A stretch of DNA of 64,000 bases from positions 1 to 64,000 of the forward strand of contig JAAYEI010000056.1 of NCBI GenBank assembly GCA_012728815.1. Reading direction: 5' to 3'. The position numbers were made by a program, and so were the translations under genes. Positions 1 through 8,086 of the stretch are shown piece by piece. The notes beneath the pieces were generated by a model. The model had not been told where the DNA came from. It ran no database searches and was given only the letters and a program-made list of their open reading frames with translations. The first letter of the stretch is position 1, and each line of letters opens with the position of its first letter. This DNA is from Clostridiales bacterium. GTDB lineage: Bacteria; Bacillota; Clostridia; Christensenellales; Aristaeellaceae.

Positions 1-49
1 CGGTTTCGTAAACCGCAGGTCAAGGGTTCGAGTCCCTTTATTGGCTCCA
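1..49 (+). tRNA. tRNA-Thr (anticodon CGU), 5' part cut off by the window edge
   Basis: The sequence begins inside the anticodon arm. With one base missing, the arm reads (G)CGGT-TTCGTAA-ACCGC, which puts CGT at positions 34-36 after the invariant T33. A five-base variable loop, a T arm with loop TTCGAGT and an acceptor strand ending in encoded CCA follow. The D arm and 5' acceptor strand lie outside the window. It is one base from the next tRNA, so the two belong to a tRNA cluster. Confidence 0.85.
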
Positions 50-50
50 T

Positions 51-127
51 CGAGGTGTAGCGCAGTTTGGTAGCGCGTTTGGTTCGGGACCAAAAGGTCG
101 CAGGTTCAAATCCTGTCACCTCGACCA
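51..127 (+). tRNA. tRNA-Pro (anticodon CGG)
   Basis: A complete 77-base cloverleaf can be drawn. Acceptor strands CGAGGTG and CACCTCG pair fully. The D arm contains GCGC-AGTTTGGTA-GCGC, the anticodon stem is TTTGG/CCAAA around loop TTCGGGA, and the T loop is TTCAAAT. The 3' end carries an encoded ACCA. Anticodon CGG reads the CCG proline codon, which is common in a genome this rich in GC. Confidence 0.95.
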
Positions 128-130
128 AAA

Positions 131-156
131 TCCCTGAGAAATCAGGGGTTTTTTAT
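131..156 (+). terminator. Intrinsic terminator of the tRNA cluster
   Basis: CCCTGA and TCAGGG pair around a GAAA loop and are followed by a run of T (TTTTTT then ATT). It begins a few bases after the proline tRNA and is well placed to end tRNA transcription. Confidence 0.85.
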
Positions 157-195
157 TACAAAAGTATTGTGCAATATCGGGCAGTACGATTCTAT

Positions 196-238
196 GTTAT
201 ACAATGTGTTATACATCATGTTATACAAGTGTTGTACA
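196..238. repeat. Four phased copies of an 8-mer, GTTATACA/GTTGTACA
   Basis: GTTATACA begins at 196, 208 and 220, and GTTGTACA begins at 231, giving spacings of 12, 12 and 11 bases, close to one helical turn. The last copy lies in a near-palindrome (TTGTACAA). Phased repeats in an AT-rich stretch between a terminator and an operon suggest a cooperative operator, but no regulator gene is in the window to assign it to. Confidence 0.6.
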
Positions 239-400
239 AACTCAAATTTTATCATCACTCCGCTCCCACTCCTCTTGATGTCACCTCCTCTCCTTTCTGC
301 CCAGATGAATGGCTTGGGCAAGGTGGTGGCGGAAACGCGCGTGTTTTCAACCAGCGCGTACATTATTTGTATGGATCATGCGTCGCCTGCGGGTTTTTCA

Positions 401-409
401 TGGTATAAT
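401..409 (+). promoter_or_regulatory. Possible extended -10 promoter
   Basis: TGGTATAAT fits an extended -10 element (TG-N-TATAAT). The base run at the -35 distance (near 381) is a poor match. It points toward the iol operon about 630 bases downstream, but nothing between confirms that the transcript reaches iolE. Confidence 0.35.
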
Positions 410-1038
410 CATGCCATACATCAGCAGGAGGTTGCTGCGCAACCGCCCACAGGTCAGGCGGGTGTTTGGGCAGAGCATCAATCCCCTGCGCATCAAAAAC
501 CCCACCAGCCACGAAGCGGCCGGGCAACGCGCCGGTGGCAGGCGGCACAAGCTGGTCATCGGCAAATGTTCAGCAGGGCGGGGACATCCTCATCTTTGAT
601 TTGCCCACCCGGGGATTGACGCAGGCGCCAGGGTGGAGGCCACCACCTGATGAACCACTTGATAAAAGAAGGAGGATACATCATCATGGTATCATCTGAG
701 TGGCCTGGGTGCCGGGCATGGCCGACCGCGCGCAGGGATGCGGGGGACCGCCTGATGGCGGAAACCCCGCGGGGCAGCCGGCACGTCAACCAGAATGATA
801 TTGTGAAGGCTGCCTGGGGGAAGCAATTTGCGTGACACAAGCCCGCGAGAGGCCAGGGTTGGCGCCCTGATGAGCGCCACCATCCGCAACGGCCTGAGCT
901 GCATCAGCCAGGCCATGACCTCCGGTGCCTCATGCTTGGCCCGGCCATCATCCTGGCGGGCACCATCAATGTGATACGAAACAAGGTGGACCCGCACGCG
1001 GGCTTTCCACCACCGACCAGATTGAGGGAGGACATCTG

Positions 1039-1938
1039 ATGTTTGACAGGGACAAGGTTTTTCTGGGCATCGCGCCCATCGGCTGGTGCAATGACGACAT
1101 GCCGGAACTGGGCGCGGAAAACACCTTCCGCCAGATTGTCAGCGAAATGGCGCTGGCCGGCTTTCAGGGCACCGAAATCGGCAACAAATACCCCAAGGAC
1201 CCTGTTGAGCTGAAGCAGGAGCTGGACCTGCGCGGGCTGCGCGTGGCCTCCCGCTGGTTCTCCAGCTTCCTGCTGAGCCAACCCTATGAACAGGTGGCCT
1301 CGGATTTTGCCCGCGAGCTGGATTTCCTGCTGGCGGTGGGCGCCAGGCGCATCAACGTGTCCGAGCAGAGCCGCTCCATCCAGGGCCAGATGGATACCCC
1401 GGTGCTGGGCGAGGCCAAGCCGGTGATGAGCGAGGCGGACTGGGCGCGCCTCACCCAGGGGCTGGACCGGCTGGGTGAAATGGCGCTGGTCCGCGGGGTC
1501 AGGCTGTGCTACCACCACCACATGGGCACGGTGGTCCAGACGGCTGAGGAAACCGACCGCCTGATGGACAGCACCGACCCGCGCTATGTCTACCTGTGCT
1601 ATGACACGGGGCATTTCACCTTTGCCGGGGAGGACCCCCTGCTGATGCTGGACAAGCACGCCGGGCGCGTGGGCCACGTCCACCTGAAGGACATGCGCCC
1701 CCAGGTGGTGGCCCAGGTGAAGGAACAGGGCTGGAGCTTCCTGCGCGCGGTGCGCGAGGGCGCCTTCACTGTGCCGGGCGACGGCGCGGTGGATTTTGGC
1801 CCCATCCTCAAGCGCCTGTCCAAAGCCAACTATGAAGGCTGGCTGCTGGTGGAGGCCGAGCAGGATCCCGCCCGGGCGAACCCCCTGGCCTACGCCATCA
1901 AGGCGCGCGACTACATCCGCAAGCACACCGGGCTATAG
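1039..1938 (+). CDS. iolE: Inosose dehydratase (2-keto-myo-inositol dehydratase)
   Basis: 299 residues, the usual length for IolE. The N-terminus FLGIAPIGWCNDDMPELG and the internal GFQGTEIGNKYP are typical of this branch of the xylose-isomerase-like TIM-barrel family. The metal and substrate side chains expected from the family are present in CYHHHMGT, YDTGHF, HVHLKD and LVEAEQ. The enzyme dehydrates scyllo-inosose to 3D-(3,5/4)-trihydroxycyclohexane-1,2-dione. I chose the ATG behind GGGAGG (1025-1030) because it matches the family N-terminus; an upstream in-frame ATG would add 38 unrelated residues. It is the first gene of the iol operon; iolB begins 19 bases downstream. Confidence 0.93.
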   Translation: MFDRDKVFLGIAPIGWCNDDMPELGAENTFRQIVSEMALAGFQGTEIGNKYPKDPVELKQELDLRGLRVASRWFSSFLLSQPYEQVASDFARELDFLLAVGARRINVSEQSRSIQGQMDTPVLGEAKPVMSEADWARLTQGLDRLGEMALVRGVRLCYHHHMGTVVQTAEETDRLMDSTDPRYVYLCYDTGHFTFAGEDPLLMLDKHAGRVGHVHLKDMRPQVVAQVKEQGWSFLRAVREGAFTVPGDGAVDFGPILKRLSKANYEGWLLVEAEQDPARANPLAYAIKARDYIRKHTGL

Positions 1939-1957
1939 GACCCAAAAGGAGCGAACA

Positions 1958-2761
1958 TTGGCGTACATTCAACCAGAAATCAAACAGGGCTACACCCCCT
2001 ACCTCACCATTGAGGAAAATCCAAAGGTGGGCATGGACGTGGGCCTGCTGACGCTTGAGAAAGGGCAGACCTACACAGGGGGCCAGGCAGGGCGGGAGAC
2101 AGCGCTGCTGCTGCTACAGGGCCAGGCCCGGCTGCAATGGGCTGACCAGCAGGCCCAGGTCAGCCGGCGGGACACCTTCCGGGAGGAGGGCAGCTGCCTG
2201 CACCTGCCCGGCGACATGCAATACACGGTGGAAGCGCTGGGCCCCTGCGAGTTTTATGTGCAGGCCGCGGACAACCCCCAGCCCTTCCCCCCCAGGCTCT
2301 ACCGCCCCCAGGACGTGATGGTGCAGCACGCGGGCGCCAACAACGAGCTGCTGGGCGCCATGCGGCGGGAGATCAAAACCTTCTTTGACTACGAATCCGC
2401 CCCCTGGTCCCAGATGGTACTGGGTGAGGTGCTCAACTTCCCGGGCAAGTGGTCCAGCTACCCGCCCCACCACCATCCCCAGCCGGAGGTATATTTCCAC
2501 CGCTTTGACCGCCCGCTGGGCTTTGGCGCCAGCTTTGGCAATGGCGAGGTCTATGTCTCCCGCCACAACGGCTTGAGCGTCCTGCTGGAGGGCTTTCACT
2601 CCCAGACCGCGGCGCCCGGCTACGCCATGTGCTATGTGTGGGGCATCCGGCACCTGCCGGACAACCCCTGGCGCAAGACCCGCATCGACGACCCCGGGCA
2701 TGAATGGCTGTGGCAGCCGGATGCCAACGACCACATCTTTCAATTGGAGGCCAAGCAATGA
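1958..2761 (+). CDS. iolB: 5-deoxy-glucuronate isomerase
   Basis: 267 residues, two cupin domains, close to the normal IolB length. The second cupin carries the metal-binding run YPPHHHPQPEVYFHRF and a later GFHSQTAAPGYAMCYVWGIRH. It isomerises 5-deoxy-glucuronate to 2-deoxy-5-keto-gluconate. No ATG fits the N-terminus; a TTG at 1958 behind AAAAGGAG with 6-7 bases of spacing gives the expected start (MAYIQPEIKQGYTPYL). The stop overlaps the start of iolD (ATGA), so the two are probably translationally coupled. Confidence 0.92.
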   Translation: MAYIQPEIKQGYTPYLTIEENPKVGMDVGLLTLEKGQTYTGGQAGRETALLLLQGQARLQWADQQAQVSRRDTFREEGSCLHLPGDMQYTVEALGPCEFYVQAADNPQPFPPRLYRPQDVMVQHAGANNELLGAMRREIKTFFDYESAPWSQMVLGEVLNFPGKWSSYPPHHHPQPEVYFHRFDRPLGFGASFGNGEVYVSRHNGLSVLLEGFHSQTAAPGYAMCYVWGIRHLPDNPWRKTRIDDPGHEWLWQPDANDHIFQLEAKQ

Positions 2762-4674
2762 AAACCATCAGGCTGACCATGGCACAGGCGCTGGTGCGCT
2801 TCCTGAACATGCAGTACATCTCCTGGGACGGCAGGGAGGAGCCCTTTGTGGAGGGCATTTTCATGCTGCCCGGGCATGGCAACGTGGTGGGGCTGGGCCA
2901 GGCCATCCACCAGGAAGGCGGGCGGCTGAAGGTCTACCAGGGCAAGAATGAACAGGGCATGGCCCATGCCGCCATCGCCTATGCCAAGCAGATGAAGCGC
3001 AAGCGCATCTTCGCGGTCACCTCCTCAGTCGGCCCGGGCGCGGCCAACATGGTCACCGCCTGCGCCACCGCCACCGCCAACAACATCCCGGTGCTGGTGC
3101 TGCCGGGCGATACCTACGCCAGCCGCCAGCCGGACCCGGTGCTGCAGCAGATTGAGCACGAGCACTCCTCCGGCATCAGCACCAACGATGCCTTCCGCGC
3201 GGTCTGCCGCTACTTTGACCGCATTGAGCGCCCCGAGCAGGTGATGACCGGGCTGCTCAACGCCATGCGCGTGCTGACCGACCCCGCCCAAACCGGCGCG
3301 GTCTGCCTGGCCCTGCCGCAGGACGTGGAGGGCGAAGCCTATGACTACCCGGAGCGCTTCTTCAAAAAGCGCGTGCACGTGCTGGACCGCCGCCCGCCCG
3401 CCAGGCAGGCGCTTGAGGAGGCGGCCCGCCTGGTGAAGGAAGCCCGCAAACCCCTGCTGATCTGCGGGGGTGGCGTGCGCTATGCCGAGGCGCACCAGGC
3501 CTTCGCGGATTTTGCGGAGCGCTTCAACATCCCCTTCGGGGAAACCCAGGCGGGCAAATCGGCCCTGACCTGGGACCATCCCCTCAACCTGGGCGGCATC
3601 GGGGTGACCGGCACCCGCGCGGCCAACGTGATCGCCGGCCAGGCCGACCTGATCATCGGCGTGGGCACGCGCTACACGGACTTCACCACCGCGTCCAAGT
3701 GGCTCTTTGACCCCAGGGCGCGGGTGCTCAACATCAACGTGTCCGCCTTCCACGCGCTCAAGCTGGACGGAATGGCCCTGATATCAGACGCCAGGGAGGG
3801 CCTGAGCGCGCTGGCGGACGCGCTTAAGGGCTACAAAAGCGGCTGGCAAAACGAGGTGCAGGATGCCCTGGCGGACTGGCATGAAGAGCTGAAGATGCTG
3901 GACAGCCTCACCCTGGATGCGCCGCCCCTGGTGAACGACGCCAACGCCCACAGCGCGCAGCAGTTCGCGCGGGACCTGGGAAGCGATTTCACCCAGACCA
4001 TGGCCCTGGGCGCGCTGAACCGGCTGATCCCGCAGGACGCCGTGGTGATTGGCTCCTCCGGCTCCCTGCCGGGGGACATGCAGCGCATGTGGCGGCCCCA
4101 CAGCGCGGACAGCTACAACATGGAGTATGGCTACTCCTGCATGGGCTATGAAATCTCCGGCGCCCTGGGGCAGAAGCTGGCCGTGGGCGACAAGGAAGTC
4201 TACTCCATGGTGGGGGACGGCAGCTTTGTGATGCTGCATTCCGAGCTGCTCACCGCGGTTCAGGAGGGCATCAAAATCAACGTGTGCCTGTTTGACAACG
4301 CGGGTTTTGGCTGCATCAACAACCTGCAGGTGGCCCAGGGCAACCCCTCCCTGTGCACCGAGCTGCGCTACCGCACCGGCAGCGGGCAGCATGACGGCGC
4401 CTTCCTCACGGTGGACTACGCGCAGATCGCGCAGGGGTATGGCTGCGTCGCCTACACGGTGCGCAACCTTGCCCAGCTGGAGCAGGCGGTGAAGGATTCC
4501 TTCGCCATCAAGGACCGCCCGGTGCTCTTTGACATCAAGGTCGCGCCCAAGACCATGACGGACGGCTATGAGTCCTGGTGGCGGGTGGGTTCGGTGGAGG
4601 TGTCGGAGGACCCGGCCCAGCAGGAGGTGTGGGCGGATCACCTGCGCCACCTGAAGGACGCGCGGCAGTATTGA
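2758..4674 (+). CDS. iolD: Trihydroxycyclohexane-1,2-dione hydrolase, thiamine diphosphate-dependent
   Basis: 638 residues in the acetolactate-synthase fold: an N-terminal pyrimidine-binding domain with conserved Glu in GKNEQGMAHAAIAYAK, a central domain with GTRYTDFTTAS, and a C-terminal diphosphate-binding domain with GDGSFVMLHSE and a downstream Asn in FDNAGFGCINN (around residues 484-520). IolD opens the ring of the diketone made by IolE to give 5-deoxy-glucuronate, the IolB substrate. The ATG overlaps the iolB stop. Family assignment is secure because of the IolD-specific N-terminus (KTIRLTMAQALVRFL) and the neighbours. Confidence 0.95.
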   Translation: MKTIRLTMAQALVRFLNMQYISWDGREEPFVEGIFMLPGHGNVVGLGQAIHQEGGRLKVYQGKNEQGMAHAAIAYAKQMKRKRIFAVTSSVGPGAANMVTACATATANNIPVLVLPGDTYASRQPDPVLQQIEHEHSSGISTNDAFRAVCRYFDRIERPEQVMTGLLNAMRVLTDPAQTGAVCLALPQDVEGEAYDYPERFFKKRVHVLDRRPPARQALEEAARLVKEARKPLLICGGGVRYAEAHQAFADFAERFNIPFGETQAGKSALTWDHPLNLGGIGVTGTRAANVIAGQADLIIGVGTRYTDFTTASKWLFDPRARVLNINVSAFHALKLDGMALISDAREGLSALADALKGYKSGWQNEVQDALADWHEELKMLDSLTLDAPPLVNDANAHSAQQFARDLGSDFTQTMALGALNRLIPQDAVVIGSSGSLPGDMQRMWRPHSADSYNMEYGYSCMGYEISGALGQKLAVGDKEVYSMVGDGSFVMLHSELLTAVQEGIKINVCLFDNAGFGCINNLQVAQGNPSLCTELRYRTGSGQHDGAFLTVDYAQIAQGYGCVAYTVRNLAQLEQAVKDSFAIKDRPVLFDIKVAPKTMTDGYESWWRVGSVEVSEDPAQQEVWADHLRHLKDARQY

Positions 4675-4714
4675 TTGAAAAAGCAACAAATACAAGGCAT
4701 TGGAGGAGCATGAC

Positions 4715-5731
4715 ATGGACAACAGGAAGCTGAGAGTGGGCGTCATCGGCGCAGGCCGGATTGGACGGCTGCACGCCAACAACCTGAAGAACGCGGTGCC
4801 CGGGGCAGTGGTGGAAGCCATCAGCGATGTGAACCTGCTCTCCGCCCGCGCGCTGGCGGCCAGCCTGGGCGTCAGCAAGGTGTACCAGGATTACCAGCAG
4901 CTGCTGGATGACAATGAGGTGGACGCCGTGTTCATCTGCGCCTCCACCGACATGCACTCCCCCATCTCCATCGCGGCCGCGCGCGCGGGCAAGCACATTT
5001 TCTGCGAGAAGCCCATAGACCATGACCTGGACAAGATTGAGGAAGTGCTCGAGGCTGTGAAGGAAGCCGGGGTCAAGTACCAGGTGGGCTTCAACCGCCG
5101 CTTTGACCGCAACTTCAAGAAGGTGCGCGACAGCGTGCGGGAGGGCGCCATCGGCGAGGTGCACACCGTGCGCGTCACCTCGCGCGACCCGGAAGCCCCG
5201 CCGGTGAGCTATGTGAAGGTGTCCGGCGGCATCTTTGTGGACATGACCATCCATGATTTTGACATGGTGCGCTACCTGACCGACAGCGAGGTGACGGAGG
5301 TATCCGTCTTTGGCGCGGTGCTGGTGGACCCGGCCATCGGCGAGGCGGGCGACGTGGACACCTGCGTCATCAACCTGCGCTTCAAGAACGGCGCCCTGGG
5401 CACGATTGAGAACAGCCGCCAGGCGGTCTACGGCTATGACCAGCGGGTGGAGGTCTTTGGCTCCAAGGGCATGATCCATGCCCAGAACGAGACGGCCAAC
5501 AACACCGTGCTGATGACCCGGGACGCGGTCACCAGCGAGAAGCCGCTGTGGTTCTTCCTGGAGCGCTACAACGACGCCTTCATCCAGGAGGCCAAGGCCT
5601 TTGTGGAAGCCTGCCTGCAGGACAAGGAGACGCCGGTGGGCGCCTATGACGGCCTGCAGCCGGTGAAAATCGCCATCGCCGCCAGGAAGAGCTGGAAGCT
5701 GGGTGGAAAGCCGGTCAAGGTGGAGGACTGA
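4715..5731 (+). CDS. iolG: myo-Inositol 2-dehydrogenase
   Basis: 338 residues of the Gfo/Idh/MocA family. The Rossmann glycine motif GVIGAGRIGRLH is at the N-terminus, followed by the family CEKPIDHD and the inositol-dehydrogenase sequence GFNRRFDRNF. Conserved D and H in FVDMTIHDFDMVRYL fit the catalytic pair. It oxidises myo-inositol to scyllo-inosose with NAD+, the first step of the pathway. GGAGGAG (4702-4708) places the start at this ATG rather than the TTG 15 bases upstream. It lies 40 bases after iolD and in the same direction. A scyllo-inositol or other inositol isomer preference cannot be excluded from sequence alone. Confidence 0.88.
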   Translation: MDNRKLRVGVIGAGRIGRLHANNLKNAVPGAVVEAISDVNLLSARALAASLGVSKVYQDYQQLLDDNEVDAVFICASTDMHSPISIAAARAGKHIFCEKPIDHDLDKIEEVLEAVKEAGVKYQVGFNRRFDRNFKKVRDSVREGAIGEVHTVRVTSRDPEAPPVSYVKVSGGIFVDMTIHDFDMVRYLTDSEVTEVSVFGAVLVDPAIGEAGDVDTCVINLRFKNGALGTIENSRQAVYGYDQRVEVFGSKGMIHAQNETANNTVLMTRDAVTSEKPLWFFLERYNDAFIQEAKAFVEACLQDKETPVGAYDGLQPVKIAIAARKSWKLGGKPVKVED

Positions 5732-5780
5732 GGCGCAGGGCAACCGTGTACATTTTGATTGAGGACGATTGGAGGAACTG

Positions 5781-6833
5781 ATGAAGAAAATTCGTGTTGG
5801 AATCGCTGGCTATGGCGTGATTGGCCAGCGCCTGGCCGATGGCGTCGCGCTGCAGGAGGACATGGAGCTTGTGGGCATCGCGGACATCGCGCCCACCCTG
5901 TCCATCCGCGCGCTGCACGAGGCCGGCATGAAGGGCGAGGGGGCGCAGGAATACAAGCTGTACCTGGTGGAAGGGGCTGACAAGGCCGCCTTTGACAAGC
6001 TGGGCATCCCGGTGGCCGGCAGCATGGAAGACCTGGTGCGCGGGGTGGACATCATGCTGGATTCCGCGCCTGGGGGCATCGGCCTGAAAAACAAGCAGCT
6101 CTACCAGAAGCACGGCGTGAAGGCGGTCTTCCAGGGGGGCGAGAAAAACGAGGTGGCCGATGTTTTCTTCCATGGCTACGCCAATTTCGCGGCTGGTCTG
6201 GGGGCGGACTACCTGAAGCTGACCTCCTGCAACACAACCGGCCTCATCCGCGCGGTGGACGCGCTGGACAAGCAGTTTGGCCTGAAGAAAGTGGCCATCA
6301 CCATCATCCGCCGCGTAGCGGACCCGGGCGATTACCACCGCGGCCTGACCAACGCCCTGCAGATGGACAAGGCCCCCAGCCACCAGGCGGTCGACCTGAT
6401 GACCATCATGCCCCACATTGAGGCCACCGGTATCCTGGTGCACACCCCGGTCACCCATGGCCACATCATCACTGTGCTGGCCAGCCCCAGGGATGGAAAA
6501 ATCACCAGGCAGGCGGCGCTGGAATGCTTTGAGCAGCACCCGCGCATCCGCGTGGTGTCCCTTGAGGAAGGCTTCCTGGGCAACGCCAGCTTCTTCCGCT
6601 ATGCCCGTGACCTGGGCAACCGGCGGGGGGACATGTATGAAATCGGCCTCTGGCGCGACGCGGTGGTGGAGTCGGGCGATGACATCATGTTCGCCATCAA
6701 CATCCCCCAGGAGGCGGTCACCATCCCCGAGACCATCGACGCCATCCGCGCGGCGCTGCGCCTGCAGGAAAATGGTGAGGAGGCCACCGGGGCAACCAAC
6801 CGGTACCTGAACATCGGCCGGTTCAAGAGGTAA
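5781..6833 (+). CDS. Archaeal-type (class II) glyceraldehyde-3-phosphate dehydrogenase
   Basis: 350 residues. The sequence follows archaeal GAPDH, not the bacterial GapA family: N-terminal GIAGYGVIGQRLADGVALQ, the run FQGGEKNEVADV, active-site SCNTTGL with Cys150, RRVADPGD and PSHQAVDLMTIMP. The family makes 1,3-bisphosphoglycerate from glyceraldehyde 3-phosphate with NAD(P)+. Start ATG follows GGAGGA with four bases between. It sits 49 bases after iolG and two bases before a phosphoglycerate kinase that is also archaeal-type. Inositol breakdown yields dihydroxyacetone phosphate, so a role in lower glycolysis is possible. A different phosphorylated aldehyde as substrate is equally possible and not decided by the sequence. 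Confidence 0.88.
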   Translation: MKKIRVGIAGYGVIGQRLADGVALQEDMELVGIADIAPTLSIRALHEAGMKGEGAQEYKLYLVEGADKAAFDKLGIPVAGSMEDLVRGVDIMLDSAPGGIGLKNKQLYQKHGVKAVFQGGEKNEVADVFFHGYANFAAGLGADYLKLTSCNTTGLIRAVDALDKQFGLKKVAITIIRRVADPGDYHRGLTNALQMDKAPSHQAVDLMTIMPHIEATGILVHTPVTHGHIITVLASPRDGKITRQAALECFEQHPRIRVVSLEEGFLGNASFFRYARDLGNRRGDMYEIGLWRDAVVESGDDIMFAINIPQEAVTIPETIDAIRAALRLQENGEEATGATNRYLNIGRFKR

Positions 6834-6835
6834 AC

Positions 6836-8086
6836 ATGCGCTTTGGCATCATGACCCTGGATGAGGTGGAGGTGCGCGGCAAGACCGTGCTGTGCCGGGT
6901 GGACATCAACCAGCCCATCGACAAGCAGACCGGGCAGCTCAAATCCCTGGCGCGGGTCAAGGCCAGCCTGCCCACCCTGCAGGAGCTGTCTGACAAGGGC
7001 GCCAGGGTGGTGATCCTGGCGCACCAGGGCAGCGACATTGAGTACCAGAACTACTACACCACCGCCCCCCACGCGGCCGCCTTGAGCGACCTGCTGGGGC
7101 GGCCGGTGGGCTTCATTGACGATGTCTGCGGCCCGGCGGCGCGGGAAGCCATCAGGCGCCTTGGGGACGGCCAGCTGCTGATGCTGGACAACGTGCGCTT
7201 CTGCGCGGAGGAGCAGACCCTGTTTGAGCAATCCCTGCGCCTGAACCACCAGGAGCAGGCGAAGACGGAGCTGGTGCGCAAGCTGGTGCCGCTGGCGGAC
7301 CTGTATGTGAATGACGCCTTCGCGGCCGCCCACCGTGACCAGCCCAGCCTCTGCGCCTTCCAGCAGCTGCTGCCCTCGGTGATGGGCCGTCTTTTTGAGC
7401 AGGAGTACACGGTGGTGTCCAGCCTGATGCAGCAGCCGGAGCGCCCCTGCGTGTACGTGCTGGGCGGCACCAAGGTGGATGACGCCTTCCTGATGATGCG
7501 CAGCGTGCTGGACAGCGGCCAGGTGGATGCCATCCTGACCGGCGGCCTGGTGGCCAACATCCTGCTGGCCGCCGGCGGGCAGCACATTGGCCAGGGCAGC
7601 CTGCAATACCTGAAGCAAACCGGCAACGACCAGCACCTGGAGGAGGCCGGGGCGCTGCTGAAGCGCCACGCTGAGCGCATCCAGCTGCCGGAGGACCTGG
7701 CCTGGGTGGAAGATGGCAAACGGCGGGAGGCCGCGCTGCAGGCACTGCCCCATGACGCCCTGGCGCTGGACATCGGCAGCCATACCGCGCAGCGCTACGC
7801 CGCGGTCATCCAGCAGGCCCGCACGGTGTTTGTCAACGGGCCCATGGGCGTGTTTGAGGAGGAGGCAACGGCGCTTGGCAGCCAGCTGGTCTGGGACGCG
7901 CTGGGCCAGACACCCGCCCACACGGTGGTCGGCGGGGGCGACAGCCTGTCCGCCACCGCCAAGTTTGGCAAAACGGGGCAGATTTCCTACCTGTGCACCG
8001 GCGGGGGCGCGCTGATCCGCTTCCTGAGCGGGGAGGAACTGCCGGTGGTGAAGGCATTGCGCCAGGCAGCGGGGAAGTTCGGATGA
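6836..8086 (+). CDS. Archaeal-type phosphoglycerate kinase
   Basis: 416 residues. The N-terminal RVDINQPID, the motif LDNVRFCAEE and VNDAFAAAHRDQPSLCAF are the forms seen in archaeal PGK. GGTKVDDAFLMM and the C-terminal nucleotide region with NGPMGVFEEEATALGS and GGGDSLSATAKFG are complete. The enzyme transfers phosphate from an acyl phosphate to ADP. The ATG begins two bases after the GAPDH stop without its own strong ribosome binding site, suggesting translational coupling. With the GAPDH it forms a complete aldehyde-to-acid ATP-yielding pair. I see no bacterial-type gapA or pgk in the window, so whether this is the main or a second set is unknown. Confidence 0.88.
   Translation: MRFGIMTLDEVEVRGKTVLCRVDINQPIDKQTGQLKSLARVKASLPTLQELSDKGARVVILAHQGSDIEYQNYYTTAPHAAALSDLLGRPVGFIDDVCGPAAREAIRRLGDGQLLMLDNVRFCAEEQTLFEQSLRLNHQEQAKTELVRKLVPLADLYVNDAFAAAHRDQPSLCAFQQLLPSVMGRLFEQEYTVVSSLMQQPERPCVYVLGGTKVDDAFLMMRSVLDSGQVDAILTGGLVANILLAAGGQHIGQGSLQYLKQTGNDQHLEEAGALLKRHAERIQLPEDLAWVEDGKRREAALQALPHDALALDIGSHTAQRYAAVIQQARTVFVNGPMGVFEEEATALGSQLVWDALGQTPAHTVVGGGDSLSATAKFGKTGQISYLCTGGGALIRFLSGEELPVVKALRQAAGKFG

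Larger units (their letters stand above)
157..1038. other. Stretch of about 880 bases with no convincing gene
   Basis: The left third is AT-rich and holds a set of 8-base repeats; the rest is GC-rich. The open frames are short, overlap on both strands and match no family I recognise. One frame at 686-835 (49 codons) has a good ribosome binding site (GGAGG at 671) but a composition typical of an out-of-frame reading. A hydrophobic stretch near 928-985 (LMLGPAIILAGTINV in one frame) has no start of its own. The region may hold the leader and promoter of the iol operon together with remains of an eroded gene; I cannot name that gene. Confidence 0.5.

Noticed and set aside
686..835. 49-codon frame with a good ribosome binding site before iolE
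   Set aside because: Composition resembles noise (Trp, Arg and Pro-rich), no family match, and the neighbouring frames look equally coding-like.
904..1926. 340-codon open frame on the minus strand opposite iolE
   Set aside because: It mirrors iolE, is rich in Gly, His, Val and Gln as expected for the reverse complement of a GC-rich gene, and has no family resemblance.
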